Origin: Arthrobacter sp. ok362
GTDB taxonomy: Bacteria > Actinomycetota > Actinomycetes > Actinomycetales > Micrococcaceae
Direction of reading: 5' to 3'
Assembly: GCF_900102785.1 (NCBI RefSeq)
Contig: NZ_FNGC01000008.1
Location: 1-64,000, forward strand
DNA: 64,000 nucleotides
Below, piece by piece: positions 28,588 through 37,011 of the stretch (its first letter is position 1; every line of letters starts with the position of its first letter). A program made the translations under genes and the position numbers. Below the pieces are notes generated by a model that saw nothing but the letters and a program-made list of their open reading frames with translations, was not told the DNA's origin and searched no databases.

Positions 28588-29726
28588 CTGTCTGGGACGA
28601 CCTCCAGGGCCAGGATGCCGTCGTGGCCCAACTGCGCCAGGCCGCCCAGGGGGAGGGGCTGACGCACGCGTGGCTATTCACCGGACCTCCCGGCTCCGGC
28701 CGTTCCAACGCCGCGAAGGCCTTCGCCGCAGCCCTGAACTGTGACCAGGAGGACGTCAGCCTGCGAGGCTGCGGCGAATGCCCGGCGTGCCTGACCATCC
28801 TGGGCGAAACCCATTCCGATGTCGCGTTCGTGCGCACGGAGAAGGTCACCATCACCATCGATGAGGCACGCGAGCTCGTGTCCACCGCCGGGAACCGGCC
28901 GTCGTCCGCCCGATGGCGGATCATCGTGGTGGAGGATGCGGACCGGATGGCCGAGCGGACCACCAACGTGCTGCTCAAGGCCATCGAGGAACCCACTCCC
29001 CGCACAGTCTGGATGCTCTGCGCGCCCTCCCCCGCCGATGTCCTCGTGACGATCCGCTCCCGCTGCCGGCCGGTGGCGCTCCGGCTTCCGCCGGCCGCCG
29101 ACGTCGCGGCCCTGCTGGTCAAGCGCGACGGCGTGGACCCGGCGGTTGCCGAGCGCGCCGCCCGAGCCGCGCAAAGCCACGTCGGCATCGCCCGCCGCCT
29201 GGCCCGGGACCCGGAGGCCCGGGAGCGCCGCCTTGAAACGGTGCGGTTTCCGTTGTCCCTTCGCGGCGTCACGGCGGCGGTCATGATGGCCGAGAAGCTG
29301 GTCAAGATCGCCACCGAGGAAGCCAATAGCTCCAATGACGAGCGCGATGCCGCCGAGAAAACCGCGCTGCTGGCCACCCTCGGGGCGCCCGAAAGCGGCA
29401 CGCTGCCGCCGGCCATGCGGAGCCAGGTCAAGCAACTCGAGGACGACCAGAAGCGCCGCGCCAAGCGTTCCGTCACCGATTCCCTTGACCGCACACTGAC
29501 GGACCTGCTGTCCTTTTACCGGGATGTCCTGATCATCCAGATGGGGAACGCCGTGGAACTCGTCAACCTTGAACTCAGAAGCGAACTCGAAGACTTCGCC
29601 TCCCGTTCCACCGCCGAAGTGACCCTCGCCCGTATGGACGCCGTCAACAAGGCCCGCACGCGGATCACCACCACCAACGTGGCTCCGCTGCTGACGATCG
29701 AGTCCATGGCTGCCAGCCTTATTTGA
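28584..29726 (+). CDS. holB: DNA polymerase III subunit delta'
   Basis: Clamp-loader subunit of 380 residues. It has a P-loop-like GPPGSGRSNAAKAFAAALNC, the zinc-binding cysteines of CGECPAC, the sensor region IIVVEDADRMAERTTNVLLKAIEEP, and the SRC motif in TIRSRCRPV. The ATG at 28584 overlaps the tmk stop (ATGA), which fixes the start despite a much longer open frame upstream. The tmk-holB pair is a widely conserved arrangement. Confidence 0.95.
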   Translation: MTVWDDLQGQDAVVAQLRQAAQGEGLTHAWLFTGPPGSGRSNAAKAFAAALNCDQEDVSLRGCGECPACLTILGETHSDVAFVRTEKVTITIDEARELVSTAGNRPSSARWRIIVVEDADRMAERTTNVLLKAIEEPTPRTVWMLCAPSPADVLVTIRSRCRPVALRLPPAADVAALLVKRDGVDPAVAERAARAAQSHVGIARRLARDPEARERRLETVRFPLSLRGVTAAVMMAEKLVKIATEEANSSNDERDAAEKTALLATLGAPESGTLPPAMRSQVKQLEDDQKRRAKRSVTDSLDRTLTDLLSFYRDVLIIQMGNAVELVNLELRSELEDFASRSTAEVTLARMDAVNKARTRITTTNVAPLLTIESMAASLI

Positions 29727-29785
29727 CGGTCCCGGCCGCTCCAACGACACCTTCGCTTTCGTTCCTATCCTCCAAGGAGAACCGC

Positions 29786-31369
29786 ATGAAGCCTGCTCGA
29801 CCCCAGTCCGCAAGATCCCGATCCCTGGCGATCGGCATGCGGGCCGTCGGCGCCGTGGCCCTGGCCATCACACTGGCCTCGTGCACCCTTTTCGGCGGGG
29901 GCAACGGCGGGTCGAATGCCGGTACATCGGGGGCACCGAAGCAGGCGGACCAGTCAATTGTCGATGCGGCGCCGGCGGAGCTGCGCAGCTACTACTCCCA
30001 GCAGATCGACTGGAAGCCGTGCGAAGAGGGCGCCTTCCAGTGCGCCAAGGTCAAGGTTCCGCTGGACTACGGCAAGCCGGACGGTGACCGCATTGAACTT
30101 GCGGCCATCAAGCTCGCCACGAACGGCACCAAGAAGGGCACCCTGCTGGTCAACCCGGGCGGCCCGGGCGCTTCGGGTTACGACTTCGTCAGGGACGCCG
30201 CCAACACCAACATTTCGGAGAAGGTCCGCTCCGCGTATGACATCGTGGGCTTCGACCCCCGCGGCGTGAAGCGCTCCGCCCCGGTCACGTGCCTCACGGA
30301 CAAGGAACGGGATGCGTCCCGCGCCAAGAACTACGCCCTGGACACGGATGCCGGACTTGAGGCGGCCGAGGCAGAAAACAAGGCGATCGCAGCAAAATGT
30401 GTGGAGAAGACCGGCCCGGTCCTGGCCCACGTCGACACCGTCAGTGCAGTCAAGGACCTCGATATCCTGCGCGGGGTGGCCAACGACACGAAGCTGAACT
30501 ACCTGGGCTACTCCTACGGGACCCTCCTGGGCTCCACCTACGCTTCGCTGTTTCCGGACAACGTGGGCCGGTTGGTCCTCGACGGTGCCCTTGACCCGTC
30601 GCTGAGCGACGTGGAACTGACCCGCGGCCAGGCCGTGGCCTTCGAGAAGGCCCTCCACGCATACGTCGCCAAATGCCAGCAGACGTCCGGATGCCCGCTT
30701 ACGGGAAGCACCGAGGAAGGCGTCCAGCAGATCCGCAATGCCATCACAGCGGCGGAGGCCAACCCGTTGCCGGCGAAGGATGGGCGGAAGGTCTCGGGGT
30801 CGACGTTTGTCAGCGGCCTCCTCATCCCGCTCTACAACAATGACAACTGGCCAATCCTCACCCGGGCGCTCGCTACGGCCCTGGCCGGCGACGGCACCGG
30901 CATGCTGCAGTTGGCCGACTTCGGCGCCGACCGGGACCCCAGCGGAACCTACACGGACAACAGCACCTTCGCCTTCAACGCCATCAACTGCCTGGGCCGC
31001 CCGATGGTCTCCGACGCCGCCTCCATGCGCGCCGAGGACCAGAAGCTTCGCCAACTCTCGCCCACCTTTGGTTACTACTTCGCGTACGGCGGCAGCAACT
31101 GCAAGGACTGGCCGTACAAGAATGTCCTGACTCCTGCCCCGGTGGAGTACAAGGGTTCGGCCCCGATTGTTGTTGTGGGAACTACCGGCGATCCGGCTAC
31201 CCCGGTGGAATGGGCCAGTGCCCTGCGCAAGCAGCTCGGGAATGCGTCGCTGTTGACGTGGAAGGGCGAGGGCCACACGGCCTACGGCCGCTCCAACAGC
31301 TGCATCGGCAACGCCGTCGATGACTACCTGGTGGACGGCAAAGTCCCGGCGGACAACACCGTCTGCTAG
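29786..31369 (+). CDS. Secreted lipoprotein alpha/beta hydrolase, TAP-like tripeptidyl aminopeptidase family
   Basis: A 527-residue lipoprotein (signal peptide ending LASC, lipidated C33) with a Gly/Ser linker. The alpha/beta-hydrolase domain has LLVNPGGPGASGYDF (oxyanion), nucleophile GYSYGT, acid in TTGDPATPVEWA and His in GEGHTAYG. The C-terminal TAP-like cap and several cysteines fit the Streptomyces SlpD/SlpE and TAP family, which release N-terminal tripeptides. The ATG at 29786 is preceded by AAGGAGA. The exact peptidase specificity is inferred. Confidence 0.88.
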   Translation: MKPARPQSARSRSLAIGMRAVGAVALAITLASCTLFGGGNGGSNAGTSGAPKQADQSIVDAAPAELRSYYSQQIDWKPCEEGAFQCAKVKVPLDYGKPDGDRIELAAIKLATNGTKKGTLLVNPGGPGASGYDFVRDAANTNISEKVRSAYDIVGFDPRGVKRSAPVTCLTDKERDASRAKNYALDTDAGLEAAEAENKAIAAKCVEKTGPVLAHVDTVSAVKDLDILRGVANDTKLNYLGYSYGTLLGSTYASLFPDNVGRLVLDGALDPSLSDVELTRGQAVAFEKALHAYVAKCQQTSGCPLTGSTEEGVQQIRNAITAAEANPLPAKDGRKVSGSTFVSGLLIPLYNNDNWPILTRALATALAGDGTGMLQLADFGADRDPSGTYTDNSTFAFNAINCLGRPMVSDAASMRAEDQKLRQLSPTFGYYFAYGGSNCKDWPYKNVLTPAPVEYKGSAPIVVVGTTGDPATPVEWASALRKQLGNASLLTWKGEGHTAYGRSNSCIGNAVDDYLVDGKVPADNTVC

Positions 31370-31483
31370 GTACGCGGACGAACCGAAAGGCGGCTTCCGC
31401 CGTTCATTTTGACCCGGACGCCGGGACTCTATTACAGTTGTCTCTTGCATGATCCGCCCGGTTCGCCGGGCATTCATGTGGTT

Positions 31484-31556
31484 GCTTCCTTAGCTCAGTT
31501 GGTAGAGCGTCTCACTCGTAATGAGAAGGTCGCCAGTTCGATTCTGGCAGGAAGCT
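31484..31556 (+). tRNA. tRNA-Thr (anticodon CGT)
   Basis: A 73-nt cloverleaf: acceptor GCTTCCT pairs with AGGAAGC, the D-arm carries AGCTCAGTTGGTAGAGC, the anticodon stem TCTCA/TGAGA encloses loop CTCGTAA (anticodon CGT), and the T-arm holds GTTCGATTC. No CCA is encoded. Its 3' end and terminator are imperfectly duplicated at 37012-37080, marking it as an integration target. Confidence 0.97.
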
Positions 31557-31604
31557 CGGAAAGAACCCCCGGAAATCAACGATTTCCGGGGGTTCTGTCG
31601 TTTT
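31529..31604 (+). repeat. attL-like: tRNA-Thr 3' half plus terminator
   Basis: This segment (GTCGCCAGTTCG ... GCAGGAAGCT ... terminator ... CTGTCGTT) aligns end to end with 37012-37080. The intact tRNA lies on this side, as expected where an element restores the gene on insertion. Confidence 0.6.
31562..31596 (+). terminator. tRNA-Thr terminator
   Basis: A perfect 16-bp stem (AGAACCCCCGGAAATC and its complement) with loop AAC, followed by GTCGTTTTAG. A related stem at 37038-37070 differs by paired, compensatory changes. Confidence 0.9.
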
Positions 31605-31740
31605 AGTTGACAACGACCCCGAGGAAGTCGGGGGCTTCGCGGGTGGAACCGACGATGGTCCTACATTCCCGGCCCCAGATGGCGGAGGCCTGCTCGGTGA
31701 AGGCGGTCTTGATCTCACTGGGAACAGCCCCGATTGGAGA
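31603..31740 (-). pseudogene. C-terminal remnant of an unknown protein
   Basis: The minus strand encodes about 45 residues (containing SEIKTAFTEQASAIWGREC and ending DFLGVVVN) with strong G/C at third codon positions, then a stop. Upstream the frame runs into the oppositely oriented gene at 31744, so only the tail seems to survive. I do not recognise the family. It may be the truncated end of a gene cut by an island rearrangement. Confidence 0.35.
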
Positions 31741-31743
31741 CCC

Positions 31744-32070
31744 ATGCCTGACATCAAGCTGAAGCCCGTCACCCCTGGCAAGCTGAACAAGCCCGCGTGG
31801 TTCCGTACCCGCACCGGCGAACTCGGCCCGGACCACAAGGCCGGTGAAGGCGCCGCGTCGCTGGTGACCGCCGACGTCTACCTCGACGGCGAACGCATCG
31901 GATCCGTCCCGGGAGCCCTCAAACCCAACAGCACCGTCCGCGAATGGACCCCGACCGGCTCGGGACTGATGTCAAGCAGCACGGCACCCTCCGGTTCCAC
32001 GCAGTCGACGCCCTCGTCCGCACCCACCTGACCGACCTGCAGCAGCACCCGATCGCCCACCTGGCTGCTG
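31744..32070 (+). pseudogene. Hypothetical island gene, apparently frameshifted
   Basis: An ATG with GGAGACCC just upstream opens a frame beginning MPDIKLKPVTPGKLNKPAWF and including TADVYLDGERIGSVPGALK. Coding character shifts near 31945 into another frame that reads DVKQHGTLRFHAVDALVRTHLTDLQQH and ends at a TAG near 32070. The two parts together would give about 105 residues. No family is recognised, so the frameshift rests on codon character and residue composition only. Confidence 0.4.
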
Positions 32071-32110
32071 CCTAGGACTCTCCCGGCGTTAAAGGCCCCG
32101 GCCAGGTCCC

Positions 32111-32348
32111 AAGTGGGCCCGCGGCGACCTTGAACCGACCCGGCCCGCCCAGCAGCGCCTCCGGTTCGCCCATGACGTCCTGTACGAAATCGAAAGCGCC
32201 CAGGGCAAGGAGGTCGCCCAGGCCTGGGCCCTGACCATCAACCCCCCGTCTCGGATACGAATCGCCCATCAAGGCGATCCACGAGGAACGGTTCCAGGAA
32301 ACAGCGGCAGCGGCCAAAGCCCTGCTAGAAGACGCTTACGACGGATGA
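32111..32348 (+). pseudogene. MbcA/ParS/Xre-type antitoxin relic with frameshift
   Basis: Joining two frames gives a protein tail that starts KWARGDLEPTRPAQQRLRFA, continues through VLYEIESAQGKEVAQAWALT and ends with INPRLGYESPIKAIHEERFQ and about 16 more residues. This is the pattern of the MbcA/ParS/Xre antitoxin C-terminal domain: a W-G helix-turn-helix end, then a W-x-x-x-x-NP loop, then SP-x-x-A-(I/L). The shift falls in a run of six C at 32244-32249. The N-terminal half and any RES-type toxin partner are missing. Such antitoxins normally pair with an NAD-degrading RES toxin, so this is probably a dead module. Family assignment is from motif memory, not a search. Confidence 0.5.
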
Positions 32349-32620
32349 ACCGCAGTCAATGCAAACCCTGATGTGTCCCTGTCCAGAAGCTCCGGCTTGC
32401 TGGTGAGGACGACGTCGGGTTGTACAAACGGTGTCAGGTCGCCGTTCTCAACCCTTCCGTCCTCAGCGGGGACTTGCTTCGTCCAGGCGGTGGTGAACTT
32501 TGCCCACTCGGAGCTGAGAGTGAGGGGCTGCAACTTCGGGGCCACCTCTTTAGGATCAGCACCACGCACCTTTTTCTCGGATAGGTTGGCATCCAATAGC
32601 CTGCCCACTGTTCCCCAGGT
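32336..32620 (-). pseudogene. Possible truncated gene tail, unknown family
   Basis: The minus strand reads a plausible protein end of roughly 85-95 residues (including SSEWAKFTTAWTKQVPAEDG and FVQPDVVLTSKPELLDRD) and stops at 32336, overlapping the antitoxin relic on the other strand by a few bases. Toward its 5' side it runs into the start of the plus-strand gene at 32631, leaving no good start codon. It is likely a remnant. The call is weak because only composition and reading frame support it. Confidence 0.3.
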
Positions 32621-32630
32621 AGAGGACGTC

Positions 32631-33146
32631 ATGGCCGTGGATGAATCCTTCAACGCCCTGCTGTTGATTCTGACCGCCGTGCGGAACTCCCTCATGCAGC
32701 GCAGGCTGGGCGCCACCGTCGATGTGGTGGACATGGAGGGAGGCGACAGACGGTCAGCCGAAGTCATAGTCAGCTACAGCTACAGGACCTGGTCGGTTAC
32801 TGACGAAAACAAGCTCTGGTCGTTCACACCCGCCCGCGGCGGCAGGATCGAGTACAGCACCGGGGAGGTCGAGCAGGCGCCTCGGGACCGGGACGATTAC
32901 CTCCCCCCGGAAATCGCTTTGTTCTTCCCGTTGTCCATGCGCATCTGGGGCGGAATCCCGGACGACTTCCGGGTGGCGGGAGCTGAGGTGGAAGGTGAAG
33001 GAGTCAGGCTTGCCCTGATCGCTCTTGAAGATCCCCGCTTTACCGGTTCTGCGTTCGTTGACACCAAGTACGGGGTCATGACCGAGTATGAGACACCCGC
33101 GCGGAGGTTTTCTGTCCGCGACCTCAGCTGGCTTCCACACCTGTAG
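32631..33146 (+). CDS. Hypothetical protein, island-encoded
   Basis: A 171-residue acidic, soluble protein starting MAVDESFNALLLILTAVRNS. AGAGGA lies six bases before the ATG, which fixes this start although the frame is open upstream. A helical N terminus is followed by a beta-rich region with SYSYRTWSVTDENKLWSFTP. No signal peptide or membrane segment is seen. I do not recognise the family. Confidence 0.55.
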   Translation: MAVDESFNALLLILTAVRNSLMQRRLGATVDVVDMEGGDRRSAEVIVSYSYRTWSVTDENKLWSFTPARGGRIEYSTGEVEQAPRDRDDYLPPEIALFFPLSMRIWGGIPDDFRVAGAEVEGEGVRLALIALEDPRFTGSAFVDTKYGVMTEYETPARRFSVRDLSWLPHL

Positions 33147-33756
33147 GTCAGACGCATGTCCCACAAGCCGGGCAAAACGTAATGCTCGACAACACCCCGG
33201 ATTCGTAAAAGCTCACACAGGCTTCAACAACGAGCTGAACAGACCCTAGCGGTCGGCGAATTGCAGCCTTCCGGCGGCCAGGCTCCATCCGTCGAACTCC
33301 GCCGACGACTCGGTGACGCCCCGTTGGGAGCGACCCGGGATGGCATCATCGCAAAAATTTCTATGTCACCAAACGCTCGCGCATCCGAATAGAGTGGCCT
33401 CACGCTGCCAATAATCCCGCGATTTCTGGAGGTCGGCGATTGTCGGCCTGGTTTCTTTATGCGCGGTTGCAGTCCCGCGGGCGGTGCAAAAAACAGGTAG
33501 CTTACTCTCTGTTGTGTGGCCGACCCGCCCTGTAGCCTGACCCCATCGCGTCTGGGAGCGGCGCGCGAGGGGGAGCGTTGCATCGGCCTTCCGTCACCAC
33601 GGGCTGCCGACAGAAACACCCCTCACGCCCCTTTCCGGCGAGTAGCTACAGGCCGCACCGGCCGGGGTCCTTACCGGGACACTCTGGCTGGTCGGTACCG
33701 GAGCGCGCCGCCCAAGACCGGGAGGCGGACCGGTAAACCGAGAAGGTGGACACTAC
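33147..33756. other. Island intergenic stretch without a recognisable gene
   Basis: About 610 bp where frames on both strands look random in codon use and composition. It includes locally AT-richer spots (for example ATCGCAAAAATTTCTATG near 33348), in contrast to surrounding DNA. It may be decayed sequence, with the promoter of the next lipoprotein near its right end. Confidence 0.4.
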
Positions 33757-34494
33757 ATGCAGCGAAGAATCACACCGCCGGCCGTCATCCTGGTCGCGCT
33801 CCTTGCCCTTACCGGCTGCGGTGCCGGCTCCGGCACTGGCACCGCGACGGCAACGTCCGCCGTAACGCCGGCAGCAGCTCAGACAGCCGCTCCCACCCCG
33901 ATTCCGACGAAGACCTTCAGCAATGCGGACCTGAGAGGTCTGCTTACAACGTTGAAGGACGCCCAGGGCAAGCCGCTGACTGTGGTCCCGTCAGCACAAA
34001 TCGACCAGGGCATCCTCAAGGCCAAGGAATTGCTCAAGACAGCCGTATTCACTCCAGCGGCCTGCAAGTCCTTCGCTGACAGCAACGCCCAGATTCCGGA
34101 CGGCAGCACTTACGCGGGCGCCACTTCGATCTCGGCAGCTGACAAAACGGCAACTGTGGTTACGGTCATTGCCCTCAAGGACGCCCAAACCATGACCGAA
34201 CAGCTGAACGCATCCCAAGCCTCAGCTGCGAAGTGCAAGACTTTCGCCATCGAAGCGGCCGGCCAGAAAATCACCACAGAGACCACGCCTGTTGCTGCCA
34301 AGACTAACGGGGATGTTTCCTTTGCGGCACTTACCAAGCAGCACCTGGCCACAGGCCAGGCCCAAACCGCTCTGACCGTCACCGGTATCAAAGGCAACCT
34401 TGCCGCGACTGCCGTAAAAACAGGTCCGGCGGTCACTCAGCAAGCGTCAGCCGAACTGACCCAGCTGATCAACACGGTCCTCGCCCACGGCTGA
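33757..34494 (+). CDS. Secreted lipoprotein, unknown function
   Basis: A 245-residue lipoprotein with signal peptide ending ALTGC (lipidated C21), an Ala/Thr/Pro linker and a mixed alpha/beta domain (~50-245). Two cysteines (in AACKSFAD and AAKCKTFA) could form a disulfide. The layout resembles extracytoplasmic sensor-like domains of the LpqN/PknH type in mycobacteria, but this is only a resemblance. The reading frame is intact, so it may be one of the functional island genes. Confidence 0.65.
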   Translation: MQRRITPPAVILVALLALTGCGAGSGTGTATATSAVTPAAAQTAAPTPIPTKTFSNADLRGLLTTLKDAQGKPLTVVPSAQIDQGILKAKELLKTAVFTPAACKSFADSNAQIPDGSTYAGATSISAADKTATVVTVIALKDAQTMTEQLNASQASAAKCKTFAIEAAGQKITTETTPVAAKTNGDVSFAALTKQHLATGQAQTALTVTGIKGNLAATAVKTGPAVTQQASAELTQLINTVLAHG

Positions 34495-34559
34495 CCATCC
34501 ATTGGTCCAGGCTCCCGGGCACCGGCGCCCAGTCCTGGAGTCTGGACCAATGGTCGGCA

Positions 34560-34970
34560 CCCACCGTGGCTACCAGGACGAGGCCTTGACCAGCCTGCAC
34601 TCCTGGCGCCCGGCCGTGGAACTGCGGGCTGCGGAACCGCTACGACACGGCCCTGGAAGCCCTCTTCGAGGCGGCACCTCCTGGTCGGCCGTTCACGGGG
34701 ATGCCCGTTCCGGGAACATCATCAACACCGGCGACAGCGAGGTCCTCTTCGACTTCGACAAGGTCTGCTGGGCGCCGAGCGTCTGGGTCCTCTCCCATCT
34801 GCTGAACCGGGCCGGAACGCCCGGGAACACCGGCTACACAGCGGACGAGATCACCGCCATGTTCCCGTTCACGGCCACCGAGGTGGCAGCTGCCCTCCAG
34901 TTGCGCCGTGTCGCCGCGGTGATCGCCAAGGCCCATCGGGAACACCTCGCCCCGATACCGGTGACCGGCC
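34560..34970 (+). pseudogene. Aminoglycoside/choline-kinase-like (APH) phosphotransferase relic
   Basis: The plus strand encodes the catalytic core of an APH-fold kinase: the Brenner loop VHGDARSGNIINTGD and the metal site VLFDFDKVCWAPSVWVLSHL. Just upstream the coding frame differs (LRNRYDTALEALFEA in another frame), indicating a frameshift near 34675. The N-terminal kinase lobe is absent and the C terminus degenerates after AKAHREHLAPIP. It is a broken gene; its former substrate is unknown. Confidence 0.55.
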
Positions 34971-35356
34971 GCGGCGTAGGGCCGCGGCTAGCTCGGATCG
35001 GCCGCCCGATCACGCACGGGGCTGTGGTCGCCAGGGCTTCCAGATCTTCGATCGTGGACAGCACCCTGCCGAAGGCCGGCTGTGCTGCCGCTTCGGACGC
35101 CTGGTGCCGGGCATTCAACGATTCGATGTCGCCGTCCAGCATGCCCGGCGTCGCCGGGAGCGGTTCCGTGGCGAAGAGGAAGACGCCCAGGCTCACGACC
35201 AGGAGTCCATCGGAGCGTATCGCGGCGTGAGCTGATGGCCGCGACAATCCCCTACGTAGTTGGCTGGGAGCAATATCCGGGGCGGCCCGGTAGAATTTCG
35301 TCCCATCCTTTACCTCTTTCAGAGGTAACCGGGGGGCGAGCAGCGAAGGCATACCG
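34971..35356. other. Degenerate island sequence before the transglycosylase
   Basis: The plus-strand frame of the kinase relic continues open but loses kinase features. The minus strand has an open stretch (about 34980-35230) with a hydrophobic segment, DGLLVVSLGVFLFA, that might be a relic of a small membrane protein, but it has no good start. I would not annotate a gene here. AAGG about eight bases before 35357 is the ribosome-binding site of the next gene. Confidence 0.35.
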
Positions 35357-36433
35357 ATGGACATCCCGACAACACCAACTTCGCCACGGCGAATACCGCC
35401 GGACCGCCTTCCCCGATCCGGTCATCCGGAGGCAGAACCGGCCAAAGTTGTGTCTTACCCGGTGCCGGGCCCATTGTCGAGAGTTGTTAGCTACCCGGTA
35501 CCCGAGACCCTAGCGCCTCGGGAACCTGCGCCGCCGATGGTAAGCCCGCCTGCGGCAGAGCCGGACCAGGCTCAACAGCCGCTCACGCCGGTCGGCCAGT
35601 CGGGCAAGCGCCCCAAGCGAAAATGGCGCCGCAAGCTACTGCTGGCTCTGATCGCCCCACTGGTTCTGATCCAGGTCATTGCCTTCATGTTCAGCATGGG
35701 CGTGACCCCGCCGCGCACCGCATACATGCTGGAGGCCGGCGAGCCAAACGTCTATCAGTTCGTCTCGATCAACCACATCAGCCGGCACCTGCTCGCCGCG
35801 ACCATCGCCCATGAAGACGAACAGCTCGGCACCCGCAGTGGCGCCTTCGACCTCGGAGACTTCCAGGCCAGGGCACAGGCGTATTTCCAGGGGAAACCCG
35901 ACCCTAGTGGTTCCACCATCCCCCAGCAGCTGGTGAAGAACATCTTCCTCTGGGACGACCAGAGCGCCCCCCGAAAAGGGATTGAGGCCGTCCTGGCAAC
36001 CCAATTCAGCTACACGTTGCGCCCCCAGCGGACTTTGGAGCTGTACCTGAACTACGCCCAGTTCGGCCCCCATCTGTATGGTGTCTGCGCGGCCAGCTGG
36101 TACTACTTTGGAACACCGCCGTGGAACATGTCGGACTACCAGTCTGCGCAACTGATGGGTGTTCTGCCCCTGCCGGATCTGGTCAAGCGGGATCCCAACG
36201 GGGGGATCTACCTGGGCGCAGACGTCCACCCCGCCGTGTGGAACCTGGTGAACGGGGCCGCGAACGTCTGGGTTCCTCGGCAGATCACCGGCCTGGGCGG
36301 ATGGCAAGCGGCCGTGGCAACGGTAGGCATCACTGACACCGCCAACAACCATGCTGACCGGCGCGCCGACACTGACGCGTGCTCGACGATGCCTCCAAGC
36401 GTAAAGGACCGTATCCAGAGCGAAGCCAGCTAG
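35357..36433 (+). CDS. Stand-alone peptidoglycan glycosyltransferase (GT51, MtgA-like)
   Basis: A 358-residue membrane-anchored glycan polymerase. The proline-rich cytoplasmic N terminus (~1-90) contains two near-identical VVSYPVP motifs, then a basic patch (KRPKRKWRRK) and one transmembrane helix (~96-115). The GT51 domain follows: catalytic Glu in IAHEDEQLGTR, STIPQQLVKNIFLW, and ELYLNYAQFGPHLYGVCAAS with YFG and a late LP-x-P. There is no transpeptidase domain, unlike class A PBPs. It would polymerise lipid II strands without cross-linking. In MtgA the first motif is usually ED-x-x-F; here it is less canonical. Presence in a decayed island is unusual for this function. Confidence 0.85.
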   Translation: MDIPTTPTSPRRIPPDRLPRSGHPEAEPAKVVSYPVPGPLSRVVSYPVPETLAPREPAPPMVSPPAAEPDQAQQPLTPVGQSGKRPKRKWRRKLLLALIAPLVLIQVIAFMFSMGVTPPRTAYMLEAGEPNVYQFVSINHISRHLLAATIAHEDEQLGTRSGAFDLGDFQARAQAYFQGKPDPSGSTIPQQLVKNIFLWDDQSAPRKGIEAVLATQFSYTLRPQRTLELYLNYAQFGPHLYGVCAASWYYFGTPPWNMSDYQSAQLMGVLPLPDLVKRDPNGGIYLGADVHPAVWNLVNGAANVWVPRQITGLGGWQAAVATVGITDTANNHADRRADTDACSTMPPSVKDRIQSEAS

Positions 36434-36507
36434 GCACGCCCAAGCGTCAGGCGTCGCCGCTAAGTCTGCGCAGACCTCATGCAGCGGGCTCGCGGCCGCT
36501 GCCCGGA

Positions 36508-36876
36508 TTAGTCTTCGTGTGGGTCGGTCCGGTCTGGCTCGGCGTTATCCTCGGCTTCTCTGTACCGGATTTCGGCCACTTTTTTCCGGGCGTCTTCTCG
36601 AACGTCGGAAAAGCTGATGACGGGCCAATCGTAGTTTGCAATCAGGTCCGTGAGGCGCGCGATGATGAGGCTCCCTTCGAGCGGGTCATCGATATAGGCC
36701 AAGGTGACGGGAACGGCCCGCCCCATGTCGGCGATGACTTCCCCCTGCCCGGGAGTGGCAAAGTCCGGCCGGCCGGTTGATGTGGTCAGAAATGTCCGCT
36801 CTTCAGCGTTGAGATAGGCGATCCTGTCGATCCCTGTGACGTTGAGGGCGTCGGTGGATGTCTGAAGAATGCGCAT
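36508..36876 (-). CDS. Hypothetical small protein
   Basis: A 122-residue protein beginning MRILQTSTDALNVTGIDRIA. AAAGG lies eight bases before the ATG; an earlier frame extension is rejected for lack of one. It contains VTLAYIDDPLEGSLIIARLTD and ends in an acidic, Asp/Glu-rich tail. No known domain is apparent. It is the last gene before the right-hand repeat of the island, transcribed inward. Confidence 0.55.
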   Translation of the reverse strand: MRILQTSTDALNVTGIDRIAYLNAEERTFLTTSTGRPDFATPGQGEVIADMGRAVPVTLAYIDDPLEGSLIIARLTDLIANYDWPVISFSDVREDARKKVAEIRYREAEDNAEPDRTDPHED

Positions 36877-37011
36877 GGTCCAGGCCTTTCTCGCTTCTGC
36901 TGTCAGGCTACTCCGGCGCTGTCCGCGTCGGGAGCCGCCGGCGCGTGGACTCATGTCTGTCGGGGAGGACGAAGGGCTGGTCAGGTTGCTGGCAGAGAAA
37001 CTGACCGCCAC

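Noticed and set aside
31409..31606. Open frame running through tRNA-Thr
   Set aside because: Most of it is the translated tRNA and its terminator; no start signal or protein features.
33224..33619. Minus-strand gene in the empty island stretch
   Set aside because: Arg/Ser/Pro-rich composition and codon use look non-coding, with no start signal.
34834..35364. Minus-strand gene with a hydrophobic segment
   Set aside because: No ribosome-binding site or convincing start, it overlaps the kinase relic and the transglycosylase start, and no family is apparent. It is noted only as possible degenerate sequence.
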